Below, piece after piece: positions 34,398 to 43,025 of a DNA stretch of 64,000 bases. This DNA comes from Bacteroidota bacterium (GTDB lineage: Bacteria; Bacteroidota; Bacteroidia; Cytophagales; Cyclobacteriaceae): positions 5,944 to 69,943 of the forward strand of contig JAEZEH010000096.1 of assembly GCA_023417785.1 (NCBI GenBank). Reading direction: 5' to 3'. The position numbers and the translations under genes are program-made. Under the pieces are notes generated by a model. That model made no database searches. It saw only the letters and a list, made by a program, of their open reading frames with translations, and was not told where the DNA came from. Position 1 is the stretch's first letter. Every line of letters starts with the position of its first letter.

Positions 34398-34718
34398 ATG
34401 TTCGACAATATTACACCAGTCACTATATCGGCAAAAGCCGCGGAAGAAATTCGCAGAATTATGGAAACCAAGAACATTCCTGAAGGCTATCGGCTTCGCG
34501 TTGGTGTGCGCGGGGGTGGTGGCTGCGGGGGCGCCAGCTTTATCCTGGGTTTTGATACAAAGAAGGAATCCGACCTTGAATACGATTTCAACGAGATCCC
34601 GGTTTTGATCGACAAGAAACACACCCTGTACCTCATTGGGAAAGAAGTTGATTATGTAGCCAACGGTGATGCACAGGGCTTCGCATTCGTAGACGCTGCC
34701 AGGGAAAGGGTTGACTAG
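34398..34718 (+). CDS. HesB/IscA-family protein without the C-terminal cysteine pair
   Basis: 106 residues with the HesB/IscA fold ('ISAKAAEEIRRIMETKNIPE', 'LRVGVRGGGGCGGASF', 'YLIGKEVDYVANGDAQGFAF'). A-type Fe-S carriers use three cysteines, one in the centre and a C-terminal CxC or CGC. Here the central Cys is present, but the chain ends 'FVDAARERVD' with no further Cys, and the whole protein has only one. It may be a non-canonical scaffold, need a partner, or have another role. Its 3' end overlaps the convergent folB stop by 4 bases. Confidence 0.88.
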   Translation: MFDNITPVTISAKAAEEIRRIMETKNIPEGYRLRVGVRGGGGCGGASFILGFDTKKESDLEYDFNEIPVLIDKKHTLYLIGKEVDYVANGDAQGFAFVDAARERVD

Positions 34719-35080
34719 TTCACTCGCTTCTGGCTGACGAGCAGTGATGACCGTTTGCACTTGGCGCCAATCGGGGGATTGAGCTTCGAAATCTTCAGGT
34801 CCACGTGTGAGGCAGTGGGGCAATCCCGAAAGACATGGGCGATGATCTTTGCTGCCACGGTTTCAAGCAGCTTCGAGGGCTCGTCCATCTCTTCCTTCAC
34901 AATCTGGAAAAGCGTTTCATAGTTTACTGTTCCACCCAGGTCGTCATGTTCGGCAGCCTCGGAAAAGTCCGTTTCGACGGCGATGTCAACTTCAAAAAAA
35001 TTACCAGATTCCCTTTCATGTGGGTAAACGCCGTGAAAGGCGTGGAACTCCAGTCCCTCCAGTGCAATCTTTCCGGTCAT
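34715..35080 (-). CDS. folB: dihydroneopterin aldolase
   Basis: 121 residues, the usual size. Signatures are 'ALEGLEFHAFHGVYPHERES' with 'NFFEVDIAVETDFSEAAEHD', 'DLGGTVNYETLFQIVKEEM', and 'LLETVAAKIIAHVF' with 'LKISKLNPPIGAKC'. It cleaves dihydroneopterin in folate synthesis. It overlaps the end of the DivIVA-like gene by 4 bases. Confidence 0.95.
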   Translation of the reverse strand: MTGKIALEGLEFHAFHGVYPHERESGNFFEVDIAVETDFSEAAEHDDLGGTVNYETLFQIVKEEMDEPSKLLETVAAKIIAHVFRDCPTASHVDLKISKLNPPIGAKCKRSSLLVSQKRVN

Positions 35081-35841
35081 CCAATTTCGTCGAAAAACGA
35101 CTTATGAACTTTGGGGATATGCTGAGTCTCCACATAGAGATGCGGCGTTTCATGCACCGGTTCTTCTGATTTGGTTGGTTCAGCTTCGAGCTTTATTTCG
35201 GGTTCGTGTGCCTGGTGCTGTGGCTGTTTTGACCGTTGATTTTTCTCGAAGTCTATATTCGGAAAGGCAATGCGTTTGGCTTCGCGGCGCGCCATGGCAA
35301 GGTGCTGGTCCGGATCGAAGTCTTTCGAAAGTTGTTTTGATCTGTCTACCCTGTCGAGCATGTCATTGGCCAGGCGTTTAAGATCGCCAAGCAGGTCTTC
35401 GCGGGCCGTCTCGAGTTTCTTGTAGTTCTCTACAAGAATCTTCAGGCGATCCTCCATTTCAGCCACTATTTCTTTGGCTCTTACATCAGACTCCTCGATG
35501 GTATCCTTGGCTTTTGATTTGGCTTCATTCATCATGGATTCCGCCTTCAACTGCGTTTCTCTCATGTGAAGCTCTGCTGTGACGCGTGCCTGTTCGATAA
35601 CATGGGCACCGGTGTCTTCTGCCGTTTTCAAGGTCTTGTACAACGAACTTTCGACTTCACGAAGCTTGGTCACTTCCCGTTCAGTTGCTTCGAGTTTAAT
35701 TCTGAGTTCCTTGTTTTCGTCCTGAATTCTTTCCCACTCCTGAGAAAGCGTAATCAGAAAAGCATTTACTTCATCTTTTTCATAACCTCTGAAATTCTTT
35801 TCAAAGGTCTTTTGGCGTATTTCGATGGGAGTGATTCTCAT
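35077..35841 (-). CDS. DivIVA-domain coiled-coil protein
   Basis: 254 residues. The N-terminal 'MRITPIEIRQKTFEKNFRGY' with 'EKDEVNAFLITLSQEWERI' is the DivIVA lipid-binding domain. A long coiled coil (about 30-180) follows, then a charged, low-complexity tail (about 190-254) rich in Glu, Pro and His. In Gram-positives DivIVA marks curved membranes; in Bacteroidota the role is not clear. It is co-transcribed with folB (4-base overlap). Confidence 0.92.
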   Translation of the reverse strand: MRITPIEIRQKTFEKNFRGYEKDEVNAFLITLSQEWERIQDENKELRIKLEATEREVTKLREVESSLYKTLKTAEDTGAHVIEQARVTAELHMRETQLKAESMMNEAKSKAKDTIEESDVRAKEIVAEMEDRLKILVENYKKLETAREDLLGDLKRLANDMLDRVDRSKQLSKDFDPDQHLAMARREAKRIAFPNIDFEKNQRSKQPQHQAHEPEIKLEAEPTKSEEPVHETPHLYVETQHIPKVHKSFFDEIG

Positions 35842-35853
35842 AAGCTATAAAGT

Positions 35854-36762
35854 TTAAAAAATAATATGCCAAACAGCTATAGTCCGGTCATCGCTTGCGG
35901 TTAGTAACTGATCGTGATGGGCAGACCATAACGTCTTGTTTACAGAAGACCAATGTCCGCCATGACGGGCGCGGTCAATTACCTTAAGCAGCTTCAGTTC
36001 GTTTGCGTCCCAAACTTTGATGGACTTATCAAGGCTACAAGTTACAAAATGTTTCTTATCCGGACTAAAATCCAAATGATTAATCGCGAACATATGAGCC
36101 ACTATCTCAGTGGAGTTACAGTATTCCTCGTCGACGTTCCAAACCTTCAGTCGCGCATCGCGTGACCCGCTCAGAAGGGTTTTCCCATCAGGCGAATACC
36201 GCACCGTGAATACAGAATTCTGATGGGCCTGCCATTCGCGTTTCAGGTTCAGATTGTAGTCGAATATCCGGATAAAGTTATCGCTGTAACCGACTGCGAT
36301 TTCCTGTGTACCGTCGTGTATGTCAATGGACCGGGCGCTCTTCTCGGAAAGACGTACGCGGTTCGTCACGGTAAGATTTTCCAGGTCCACCTTGAAAACA
36401 CTTCCATCGCCGCAGGCGACAATCAGGTTATTATCCCATGATCGTATATCAAATATCGCGGCAGTCGTTATCTTCAACGATCCGGTTTCCTTTTTATTCT
36501 CCCAGTCAAGCACATGTATGCCTTCATAATTATGGCCGGCAATTAATTGACCTGTCTCTTTGTGAAAATGCAGTCCATAAACAGAATGCGGCAACCGGGC
36601 TATGAGTTGTCCTTCCTCGGGGTTGACGAGGTCCCATGAGACCACCATTCCGTCGCCGGATCCCGAGAAAAAGATATTGGATACCGGTCCGGGTTCGAGT
36701 GTGTAAATGCAATCTCGGTGACCTTTGAGGGTGTTCACCTTATGAATCTGGACAGGAGACAT
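35854..36762 (-). CDS. WD40-repeat beta-propeller protein
   Basis: About 302 residues from ATG 36762 ('SPVQIHKVNTLKGHRDCIYT'). An upstream ATG at 36825 would add a hydrophobic, probably untranslated stretch. Six or seven WD repeats are visible: 'FFSGSGDGMVVSWDL', 'IHDGTQEIAVGYSDNFIRIF', 'TLLSGSRDARLKVWNV', 'HFVTCSLDKSIKVWDA' and 'LLTASDDRTIAVWHI' at the C-terminus. It is cytoplasmic without a signal peptide, so probably a protein-interaction scaffold. The partner is unknown. It lies 12 bases upstream of the divIVA-like gene on the same strand, so the three genes may form an operon. Confidence 0.9.
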   Translation of the reverse strand: MSPVQIHKVNTLKGHRDCIYTLEPGPVSNIFFSGSGDGMVVSWDLVNPEEGQLIARLPHSVYGLHFHKETGQLIAGHNYEGIHVLDWENKKETGSLKITTAAIFDIRSWDNNLIVACGDGSVFKVDLENLTVTNRVRLSEKSARSIDIHDGTQEIAVGYSDNFIRIFDYNLNLKREWQAHQNSVFTVRYSPDGKTLLSGSRDARLKVWNVDEEYCNSTEIVAHMFAINHLDFSPDKKHFVTCSLDKSIKVWDANELKLLKVIDRARHGGHWSSVNKTLWSAHHDQLLTASDDRTIAVWHIIF

Positions 36763-36834
36763 GATCATGATGAGGGCGAAAGTTCTGATTTTCCAAATCC
36801 TAAACCAAAAAAAGGGCAAATTCATTCAATGGTT

Positions 36835-36842
36835 TACATTTG
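36835..36842 (+). promoter_or_regulatory. -7 promoter element of the phosphopantetheinyl transferase gene
   Basis: TACATTTG, an exact TAnnTTTG match 13 bases before the ATG at 36856. No good -33 TTG is seen. Confidence 0.4.
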
Positions 36843-36855
36843 CAAAAAATAATCC

Positions 36856-37497
36856 ATGCCGCTAGAAAGACTGGTCCATGAAGGCACGCGAACGTGGGCG
36901 CTCTGGAATATCACCGAGGCCGAACACGAGCTTGCCGTGTCACTGACGGATGGTCAGCAGATTCCTTCGACGATTCACAATCAGCAAAAACGACTGGAGT
37001 GGTTCGCCGGCAGGGTATTAACGCAGAGGCTACTGGAAAAGCGTTCGTTACCCTTTAGTGGAATAATCAAGGATGAGCACGGGAAACCTTCCCTTTCGGG
37101 ATATCCATTCCATTTATCGCTGAGCCATTCTTACCCGTTTGTTGCCGCCATCCTGGATGAGCACTTTCCGGTTGGAATAGATCTTGAACAGCCCAAAGCC
37201 AAACTGATTCGTGTCGCGCCCCGCGTCCTGGCTCCGGATGAACTTAATGATGCCGGAACAATCCTCACCAAGCACTGCGTTTACTGGTGTGCAAAGGAAT
37301 CACTGATCAAGATTTATGGGAAGAAAAATCTGGTTTTGGCCGAAAACATACACGTTGCCGCCTTCGAACTGGAGCAATCGGGGCACATTCTTGGCCGAAT
37401 AATTGTCAATCAAGAGGAAACGATGATACCTTTATACTACCGGGTGTTTCCCGAATTTGTGCTGGTATTCAATTCGCCAGGCGGATTCGGTTCCTAA
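36856..37497 (+). CDS. 4'-phosphopantetheinyl transferase superfamily protein
   Basis: 213 residues, Sfp-like in size. The Mg/CoA motifs are present: 'FPVGIDLEQPKAKLIRVAPR' (GxDxE) and 'VYWCAKESLIKIYGKKNLVL' (WxxKESxxK). 'HLSLSHSYPFVAAIL' is the typical preceding strand. It transfers the phosphopantetheine arm to carrier proteins. No carrier protein or polyketide gene lies nearby, so the partner is probably encoded elsewhere. The next gene begins 10 bases after its stop. Confidence 0.94.
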   Translation: MPLERLVHEGTRTWALWNITEAEHELAVSLTDGQQIPSTIHNQQKRLEWFAGRVLTQRLLEKRSLPFSGIIKDEHGKPSLSGYPFHLSLSHSYPFVAAILDEHFPVGIDLEQPKAKLIRVAPRVLAPDELNDAGTILTKHCVYWCAKESLIKIYGKKNLVLAENIHVAAFELEQSGHILGRIIVNQEETMIPLYYRVFPEFVLVFNSPGGFGS

Positions 37498-37507
37498 ACC
37501 TAATACC

Positions 37508-38077
37508 ATGAAAAATGTGATTGTCTTAGTTCTAGTTGTGGCCAGTTGGTCTTCGGCCCTTTCCCAGCAGGTGGCAGACTTCTCGCTTACGAATGTCCTG
37601 AACGATGAACAAGTTTCATTGAGTACGTATCCGTCGTGCCAGGGACTGGTCATCATTTTCACGAGTAACAACTGCCCCTACGATGAGCATTACAGGAAAC
37701 GGATCAGGGAAATTGCCACAACGTACCATAGCAATGTGCCGGTGTTGCTGGTGAATGCAAATACAGAACCGGCGGAAGCGGCGGAAGCCATGAAAAAGAA
37801 GGCGCAGCAGCTGGACCTTGGAGTGCCGTACCTGGCCGATAAACAGCAAAGTCTGATGCAGCAATTGGGGGCCACGAAAACGCCGCAGGCTTTTCTGCTA
37901 AAAAATAACAATGGCAAGTTTACAGTCGTGTACAATGGCGCCATCGACGACAATGCGCAGGTGGAGTCAGATGTAAGGCAGGCGTATCTGAAAGACGCGA
38001 TTGACATAATGCTTAGCAACCAAACCGTGAAAACCTCCGAAATCCGTCCGGTTGGTTGTACAATCCGCAGAAAATGA
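37508..38077 (+). CDS. exported thioredoxin-fold redoxin
   Basis: 189 residues from ATG 37508, which starts a signal peptide (cleavage near 'ALSQ'). An upstream start at 37457 overlaps the transferase and lacks sense. The thioredoxin fold is shown by 'DFSLTNVLNDEQVSL', 'LVIIFTSNNCPYDEHYRKRI', 'VPVLLVNANTEP' and 'GATKTPQAFLLKN' (cis-Pro). The active site has one Cys in CPYD, as in the peroxiredoxin-like 'CPY' group, without the second Cys of CxxC. It is probably a periplasmic thiol protein. It may be co-transcribed with the transferase gene. Confidence 0.88.
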   Translation: MKNVIVLVLVVASWSSALSQQVADFSLTNVLNDEQVSLSTYPSCQGLVIIFTSNNCPYDEHYRKRIREIATTYHSNVPVLLVNANTEPAEAAEAMKKKAQQLDLGVPYLADKQQSLMQQLGATKTPQAFLLKNNNGKFTVVYNGAIDDNAQVESDVRQAYLKDAIDIMLSNQTVKTSEIRPVGCTIRRK

Positions 38078-38084
38078 GACCCGA

Positions 38085-38531
38085 CTAGCTGCTAACACTC
38101 ATCGTAAGCAGGCCCCGGTCGCTGAGCAGGATGATTACCACAATAATCAGTAATGCAATCAGGTTGAAGACGAACAGCCTTTTGAACTTCGCCAAATCAG
38201 AGGTCATCCGTTTCAGACTGATTCGCGCAATGGTAATCAGCACGACCGCGATCAGCATCCCGAATATATGCTCTACTGTCCAATAGCGGCCTACCTTATC
38301 CCCCATTGTTTCGCCTGAAAATTTGACCCAGGGACTGACGAAATACAGAATCAATCCCACGACCAGTTGAAGATGGGTGAATATCAACAGATACAGGCTG
38401 AACTTGTTATCCCACTTTCCGAACGGTTCTTTGTTCATCATCCCCATTAGTGACTTGACAATTACAACGACGAGGGCGATGAGGATGAAATAACGCAACA
38501 GCGAATGGGAGAGTAGCAGGGTGTGGTACAT
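38085..38531 (-). CDS. small four-helix membrane protein (cytochrome b-like)
   Basis: 148 residues from the ATG at 38531 (an upstream in-frame start at 38672 adds a non-hydrophobic segment and overlaps the next promoter region). Four membrane helices are clear. Histidines in or next to helices ('LLLSHSLLRYF', 'IFTHLQLVVGL', 'TVEHIFGML') could be haem ligands, which is why such proteins are often called cytochrome B, but this is not shown here. It is convergent with the redoxin gene, with 7 bases between stops. Confidence 0.8.
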   Translation of the reverse strand: MYHTLLLSHSLLRYFILIALVVVIVKSLMGMMNKEPFGKWDNKFSLYLLIFTHLQLVVGLILYFVSPWVKFSGETMGDKVGRYWTVEHIFGMLIAVVLITIARISLKRMTSDLAKFKRLFVFNLIALLIIVVIILLSDRGLLTMSVSS

Positions 38532-38723
38532 AGGTTCAAATTTTGGTTGAAAATAGCACCCCCATATGAAAGTTCCGAATCTTTGGGTCGTAGCCGGGGA
38601 AGGTATCGGCTCGCATAATCCGTAAAAGCACTGATAAATCTTACTTTTCAAGGCCTTCACCACCCCTATCACTTCGTGACGATCAGGTATTTGCTTATCT
38701 TTCCCAAATCGAAAAGATATGTT

Positions 38724-39425
38724 ATGATCCCCGAAACTAACTCAATTACGCTCGAACAGATCGCCGCCGAGAACCAGCGATACATGGTGAAGGTCTATTC
38801 GTGGATGTGTCTCGCCCTAATTATTACCGGCGGGGTCGCCATGTACACTGCGTCGTCCGAAGCTATGATGCAAATGGTTTTTGGGAACAGGTATGTTTTC
38901 TTTGGACTCATCCTGCTTGAATTTGTTGCCGTCGGGGTACTGGTTGGACTGATAAACCGGATGACAGCTTCCGTTGCTACCGTTATCTTTATTGTATACT
39001 CAGTTTTCAACGGGTTAACGCTTTCCGCGATTTTTACGCTGTATACGTCCGAATCCATTGCGTCCACCTTCTTCATTACGGCAGGCACATTCGGAGCCAT
39101 GAGTTTCTACGGATACGTAACCAAAACCGATCTTACGAAATGGGGTAACCTGTTTTTCATGGGTTTAATTGGCCTCATCATCGCGAGCTTGGTAAACTGG
39201 TTTATGCAAAGCACTGTGCTTTACTGGATCACAACATGTGCGGGGGTTCTCATCTTTACAGGTCTTACCGCCTATGATACCCAAAAGATCAAAAACACCA
39301 ATATTATTGGAAATGAGGGCTCGGATCAGGATCACAAGGAGGCCATCATGGGCGCACTTACCCTGTATCTGGATTTCATCAACCTTTTCCTTTATCTGCT
39401 AAGAATTTTCGGCCGTCGCAAATAG
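38724..39425 (+). CDS. Bax inhibitor-1/YccA family membrane protein
   Basis: 233 residues from ATG 38724 ('IPETNSITLEQIAAENQRYM'). Seven membrane segments are seen, with the family end 'ITTCAGVLIFTGLTAYDTQK' and 'GALTLYLDFINLFLYLLRIF'. The conserved acidic residues of the TMBIM pore (Asp in TAYDTQ and YLDF) are present. It is an inner-membrane protein, probably a calcium- or proton-sensitive leak channel by homology. A monocistronic gene. Confidence 0.94.
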   Translation: MIPETNSITLEQIAAENQRYMVKVYSWMCLALIITGGVAMYTASSEAMMQMVFGNRYVFFGLILLEFVAVGVLVGLINRMTASVATVIFIVYSVFNGLTLSAIFTLYTSESIASTFFITAGTFGAMSFYGYVTKTDLTKWGNLFFMGLIGLIIASLVNWFMQSTVLYWITTCAGVLIFTGLTAYDTQKIKNTNIIGNEGSDQDHKEAIMGALTLYLDFINLFLYLLRIFGRRK

Positions 39426-39573
39426 GCGCCGGTCCGTTCATCCTAATCCTTCCGGCCAGGATCAAAATTTCATGAAGATTACCGGCCAGGTCGTTATTTT
39501 CGTGCCGTAGCGGGTCGGGTATTGTTTTTTCCGAAGCACTTCCCGTAGACGCTGTATTTACAAGACACACAAT

Positions 39574-40719
39574 ATGAAAAAACTACTTATTCCTATCGCA
39601 ATGGCTTCGGCCCTTGTGTTTCAAGCCTGCAATGACCGCGACAATCAAGCTGAAGCGCAAGTCACGGGTACCGGACCGGTCATCGAATCGGAAAAACACA
39701 ATTTTAAGATTGACACGCTTACTACGCAGCTGAAGAATCCCTGGGGGATTGCTTTCCTGCCTGATGGCAGAGTATTGGTTACCGAGCGGTCGGGCGAGAT
39801 AAGGATCTTTAAGGACGACCAGTTGCAATCGGAGTCCATTCAGGTTCCCGACGTTTATGCGCGGGGGCAGGGCGGTTTAATGGATATCAAACTCCATCCC
39901 GATTATGACAACAACGGGTGGATATACCTTAGTTATTCCAAAAAATCGGGAAATGGCGGCGGTACCGTAATTGCGCGCGCCCGACTGGAAGGCAACAACC
40001 TGGCAGATCTGGAACAGCTATTTGCTGCGCAGCCCACCAGCGATGCGGGAGTCCACTTTGGCAGCCGGATCGTGTTTGACGGAAACGGCCATATTTTCTT
40101 CTCCAGCGGCGAGCGCGGAACGAAGGAGAATTCACAGAATCTGGGAAATCACCTGGGCAAAGTGCTCCGTCTGCACGAAGATGGTAAAGTACCTGATGAT
40201 AACCCTTTTGTGAATCAGCAGGGCGCGATGCCTGAGATTTGGAGTTACGGCCACCGCAATCCCCAGGGGCTGATTTACGACAAGGATTCCAATACCCTGT
40301 GGGATATTGAGCATGGTCCGAAAGGTGGAGACGAGCTTAACCTGGTGGAAAAGGGCAAGAATTATGGATGGCCCGTAATCACCTATGGAATAGACTATGA
40401 TGGTACGCCGATTTCCGATCTTCAGGAGAAGGAAGGCCTCGAACAGCCGGTGCACTACTGGGTTCCTTCAATTGCTCCTTGTGGAATGGCACAGGTAAAA
40501 GGCGACAAGTTCCCTAACTGGAAGAACAACCTCCTTGCGGCGGCGCTGGCCCATACCCATGTGGCCCGGGTTGAACTCAAGGATGGCAAAGTCGTTGCGG
40601 AAGAGCGTTTACTGGAAAAAATCGGGCGGGTCCGTGCGGTTGAGGAAAGCCCTGAGGGGTACATTTATGTAGCCACCGAAACCCCTGGTATGCTGGTGCG
40701 ACTGGTTCCGGCGGAATAA
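39574..40719 (+). CDS. PQQ-dependent aldose/glucose dehydrogenase-like lipoprotein
   Basis: 381 residues, with a lipoprotein signal (LVFQAC, Cys19). The six-bladed GSDH propeller is clear: 'QLKNPWGIAFLPDGRVLVTE', 'GQGGLMDIKLHPDYDNNGWI', the active-site 'DAGVHFGSRIVFDGNGHIFF', 'WSYGHRNPQGLIYDKDSNTL', 'EHGPKGGDELNLVEKGKNYG' and 'WVPSIAPCGMAQVKG'. It resembles YliI/aldose sugar dehydrogenases that use PQQ and calcium in the periplasm. No PQQ synthesis gene is in the window. It is a monocistronic gene with its own terminator. Confidence 0.94.
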   Translation: MKKLLIPIAMASALVFQACNDRDNQAEAQVTGTGPVIESEKHNFKIDTLTTQLKNPWGIAFLPDGRVLVTERSGEIRIFKDDQLQSESIQVPDVYARGQGGLMDIKLHPDYDNNGWIYLSYSKKSGNGGGTVIARARLEGNNLADLEQLFAAQPTSDAGVHFGSRIVFDGNGHIFFSSGERGTKENSQNLGNHLGKVLRLHEDGKVPDDNPFVNQQGAMPEIWSYGHRNPQGLIYDKDSNTLWDIEHGPKGGDELNLVEKGKNYGWPVITYGIDYDGTPISDLQEKEGLEQPVHYWVPSIAPCGMAQVKGDKFPNWKNNLLAAALAHTHVARVELKDGKVVAEERLLEKIGRVRAVEESPEGYIYVATETPGMLVRLVPAE

Positions 40720-40740
40720 AAATCACAGACATCAAAAATA

Positions 40741-40767
40741 AAAAAGGGAGCCCAGGGCTCCTTTTTT
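40741..40767 (+). terminator. intrinsic terminator after the sugar dehydrogenase gene
   Basis: GGAGCC (40747-40752), 3-base loop, GGCTCC (40756-40761), flanked by A-run and T-run. Confidence 0.88.
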
Positions 40768-40861
40768 CGTTTTTGAGGCCTTTTTCGATAAGTTATGGAA
40801 ATGTTTTAGCCCCCCTGTAACATCGGCCGAACCCCGGCGTCTAGTTATTGAAATTGAACGG

Positions 40862-41383
40862 ATGAATATCGAGGCATTTCAGAGTCGTGTACTACCTGTA
40901 AAGAACAAGCTTTTCCGCTTTGCTCTCAGGTTTCTGAACAACGAGGAGGAGGCCAAAGATGTGGTCCAGGAAGTTTTCATCAGGGTTTGGAACGGGCGAG
41001 ATCAGATGGATGAGGTACAGAACTGGGAGGCGTGGTGTATGCGCATCACCCGCAATCTTTCACTGGACCGCATTCGGTCGATGACCCGAAGACACACGCA
41101 ACCCCTTGAAAACTTCTTCGATGTTCAAAACGAATCTTTGACACCACTTGAAGCCACTGAAGCCGATGAAAGTATGCAACAGATCAGTTTACTGATTTCG
41201 CGGTTGCCCGAAAAGCAACGGCAGGTAATCCACCTTCGCGACGTCGAAGGGTACTCGTACAATGAGATCAGCGAAATTCTGGAAATCGATTTGAATCAGG
41301 TTAAGGTAAACCTGTTCCGCGCCAGAAACGCAATCCGAGAAAAAATTATGAAGCTTAATACGTATGGACTCCAAAAGAATTGA
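40862..41383 (+). CDS. ECF-type RNA polymerase sigma factor
   Basis: 173 residues. Region 2 is 'LFRFALRFLNNEEEAKDVVQ' plus 'EVFIRVWNGRDQMDEVQNWE', and region 4 is 'LPEKQRQVIHLRDVEGYSYN' plus 'EISEILEIDLNQVKVNLFRA'. It directs RNA polymerase to a specific promoter set, usually released by an anti-sigma factor. The next gene overlaps it by 20 bases and encodes a likely membrane-bound partner. The DUF4252 genes that follow are probably part of the same regulon. Confidence 0.96.
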   Translation: MNIEAFQSRVLPVKNKLFRFALRFLNNEEEAKDVVQEVFIRVWNGRDQMDEVQNWEAWCMRITRNLSLDRIRSMTRRHTQPLENFFDVQNESLTPLEATEADESMQQISLLISRLPEKQRQVIHLRDVEGYSYNEISEILEIDLNQVKVNLFRARNAIREKIMKLNTYGLQKN

Positions 41384-41873
41384 TGAGCTTTTAAGCAAGT
41401 ATTGGGAGTGTGAAACAACGCTTGAGGAAGAACAACAGCTTCAGGAGTATTTCAACGGAAGCAACGTCGCTGACGAACACCGTAACACTGCCCCGCTATT
41501 CCGGTTCTACCGTGAGAATAAAAAAAAATCAATAGTCGACGCCTCCTTTGAAAAGGAAATAGTTCGCAAGGTTAAAGGCAAGGACGAAGGCCGGGTTGTC
41601 TCCATGTTTCAGAACTCGATGCGCATCGCCGCAGGGATTGCCGTTCTCATGATCGCCGTTTATTTTATAAAAACGGAAGTAAGAAAGTCGACGCCGCAGG
41701 AAATTGTCGATACCTATGATGATCCGCAGCTGGCATTCGAGGAAACCAAAAAAGCCCTCATGATGATTTCAAAAGGGTTCGGTCACGCCGAAGAAGGAGC
41801 GAAAAAGATCAACCTTTTTAATGAAGCCAAAGAAGAGATTCAAAGACCAGATTCCAACACAACGGAACTGTAA
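41364..41873 (+). CDS. putative membrane-bound anti-sigma factor
   Basis: 169 residues. The N-terminal 'RIDELLSKYWECETTLEEEQ' followed by 'QLQEYFNGS' resembles the cytoplasmic part of Bacteroidota anti-sigma factors, without a zinc HxxxCxxC motif. One membrane helix is at about 88-105 ('MRIAAGIAVLMIAVYFI'), and the C-terminal 60 residues would lie in the periplasm. The call rests on topology and on the 20-base overlap with the sigma gene, not on a strong domain match. Confidence 0.7.
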   Translation: MDSKRIDELLSKYWECETTLEEEQQLQEYFNGSNVADEHRNTAPLFRFYRENKKKSIVDASFEKEIVRKVKGKDEGRVVSMFQNSMRIAAGIAVLMIAVYFIKTEVRKSTPQEIVDTYDDPQLAFEETKKALMMISKGFGHAEEGAKKINLFNEAKEEIQRPDSNTTEL

Positions 41874-41917
41874 CGAGTAAACAAGAAACAAAAACATCAA
41901 CATAAGATTTTAAAATC

Positions 41918-42448
41918 ATGAAAAAAGTAATTGCAGCCTTAGCCTTTTTGATGATCATGTCCGGGGCAGCTTTCGGCCAGGATGCTATCTCAAAATTCTT
42001 CACGAAGTATCAGGACGATGACTCGTTCAGCCAGGTGAATATCTCACCGAAGATGTTCAGTCTTTTTACGAAGATGGACGCTGAATCACAGGAAGACAAA
42101 GAAGTCCTTGAAGCTATCAGTAAACTTAAAGGCCTGCGAATTCTTGGCAAGCAAGACGCCCGCAACGCCAGAGACCTGTACAAGGAAGCATTTAGTCTGA
42201 TTCCTGTGAAAGAATATGAAGAGCTGATGTCGGTACGTGACAAAGACAAGGACATGAAGTTCTACATCAAGGAAAACAAAAACGGGACAATCTCTGAGTT
42301 GCTGATGGTAATGGGCGGAAACACCGACTTTATGGTACTTAGTCTCTTCGGAGAAATCGATCTCGCTCAGGTATCCCGCATTGGAAAGAAAATGGATGTG
42401 AAAGGTTTGGAGAATCTCGAGAATATGGATAAGAAGAAGAAAAACTGA
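41918..42448 (+). CDS. DUF4252 protein, exported (first copy)
   Basis: 176 residues with a signal peptide (SGAAFGQ). The body matches DUF4252: 'AISKFFTKYQDDDSFSQVNI' then 'LKGLRILGKQDARNARDLYK', 'VRDKDKDMKFYIKENKNGTI', 'LLMVMGGNTDFMVLSLFGEI'. It ends in a Lys-rich tail. The family is found in Bacteroidota, often after ECF sigma/anti-sigma genes, and its function is unknown. It belongs to the sigma operon, which stops at the terminator after it. Confidence 0.92.
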   Translation: MKKVIAALAFLMIMSGAAFGQDAISKFFTKYQDDDSFSQVNISPKMFSLFTKMDAESQEDKEVLEAISKLKGLRILGKQDARNARDLYKEAFSLIPVKEYEELMSVRDKDKDMKFYIKENKNGTISELLMVMGGNTDFMVLSLFGEIDLAQVSRIGKKMDVKGLENLENMDKKKKN

Positions 42449-42463
42449 TCATCCGATTCCAGA

Positions 42464-42496
42464 CACACCGTATCCATGAATACGGTGTGTTTTTTT
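42464..42496 (+). terminator. intrinsic terminator between the two DUF4252 genes
   Basis: CACACCGTAT (42464-42473), loop CCATGA, ATACGGTGTG (42480-42489), then seven T. It separates the sigma operon from the next one. Confidence 0.92.
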
Positions 42497-42527
42497 ATAT
42501 TTACACCTTGCTCTTAACCCCCTGTTT

Positions 42528-43025
42528 ATGCGCTATACCCTTTTACTAGCTGTTCTCACCATCGCTACGTCAGGCTTTTCCCAGAGTAAAACCACAGAAA
42601 GTCTCCACGAAAAGAATAAGGAAGCGATGTCGTTATTCTTTTATAACAACACCCTTCGGATGCTGAATCAGTCTGGCGACAAGGAATTCGACGCCCTCAT
42701 TAAAGACATTGAAAAGATGAAGTTTCTTATGATCGACAAAGCTAAATTTGGTTCCACCGACTATAAGAAACTCGTCAGCGATTACAAGTCTGAAGCGTTT
42801 GAAGAAATAATGACCAGCCGATTTGAGGGTAAGAATTTTGATGTGTTCCTTAAGGAAGAAAAAGGTCAGACGAAGGGCATGGTCGTGACTGTCAACGACT
42901 CGACGAGCCTGTATGTACTGGACATAGTCGGAAGTATTGCGCTTGATAAGATTACATCCTTTTACAAGAGCCTCGACGAAGGCACCGAACTCGGGAAGCG
43001 TATAAAAGACTTCACGAAAAAATGA
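42528..43025 (+). CDS. DUF4252 protein, exported (second copy)
   Basis: 165 residues with a signal peptide (TSGFSQ) and the DUF4252 pattern ('KEAMSLFFYNNTLRMLNQSG', 'FDVFLKEEKGQTKGMVVTVN', 'SLYVLDIVGSIALDKITSFY'). It is a diverged paralogue of the protein at 41918. Its stop overlaps the start of the ABC ATPase gene by 4 bases (ATGA), so it seems to be translated together with the exporter. A weak -7-like TATATTTA lies just before, inside the end of the T-run region. Confidence 0.88.
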   Translation: MRYTLLLAVLTIATSGFSQSKTTESLHEKNKEAMSLFFYNNTLRMLNQSGDKEFDALIKDIEKMKFLMIDKAKFGSTDYKKLVSDYKSEAFEEIMTSRFEGKNFDVFLKEEKGQTKGMVVTVNDSTSLYVLDIVGSIALDKITSFYKSLDEGTELGKRIKDFTKK

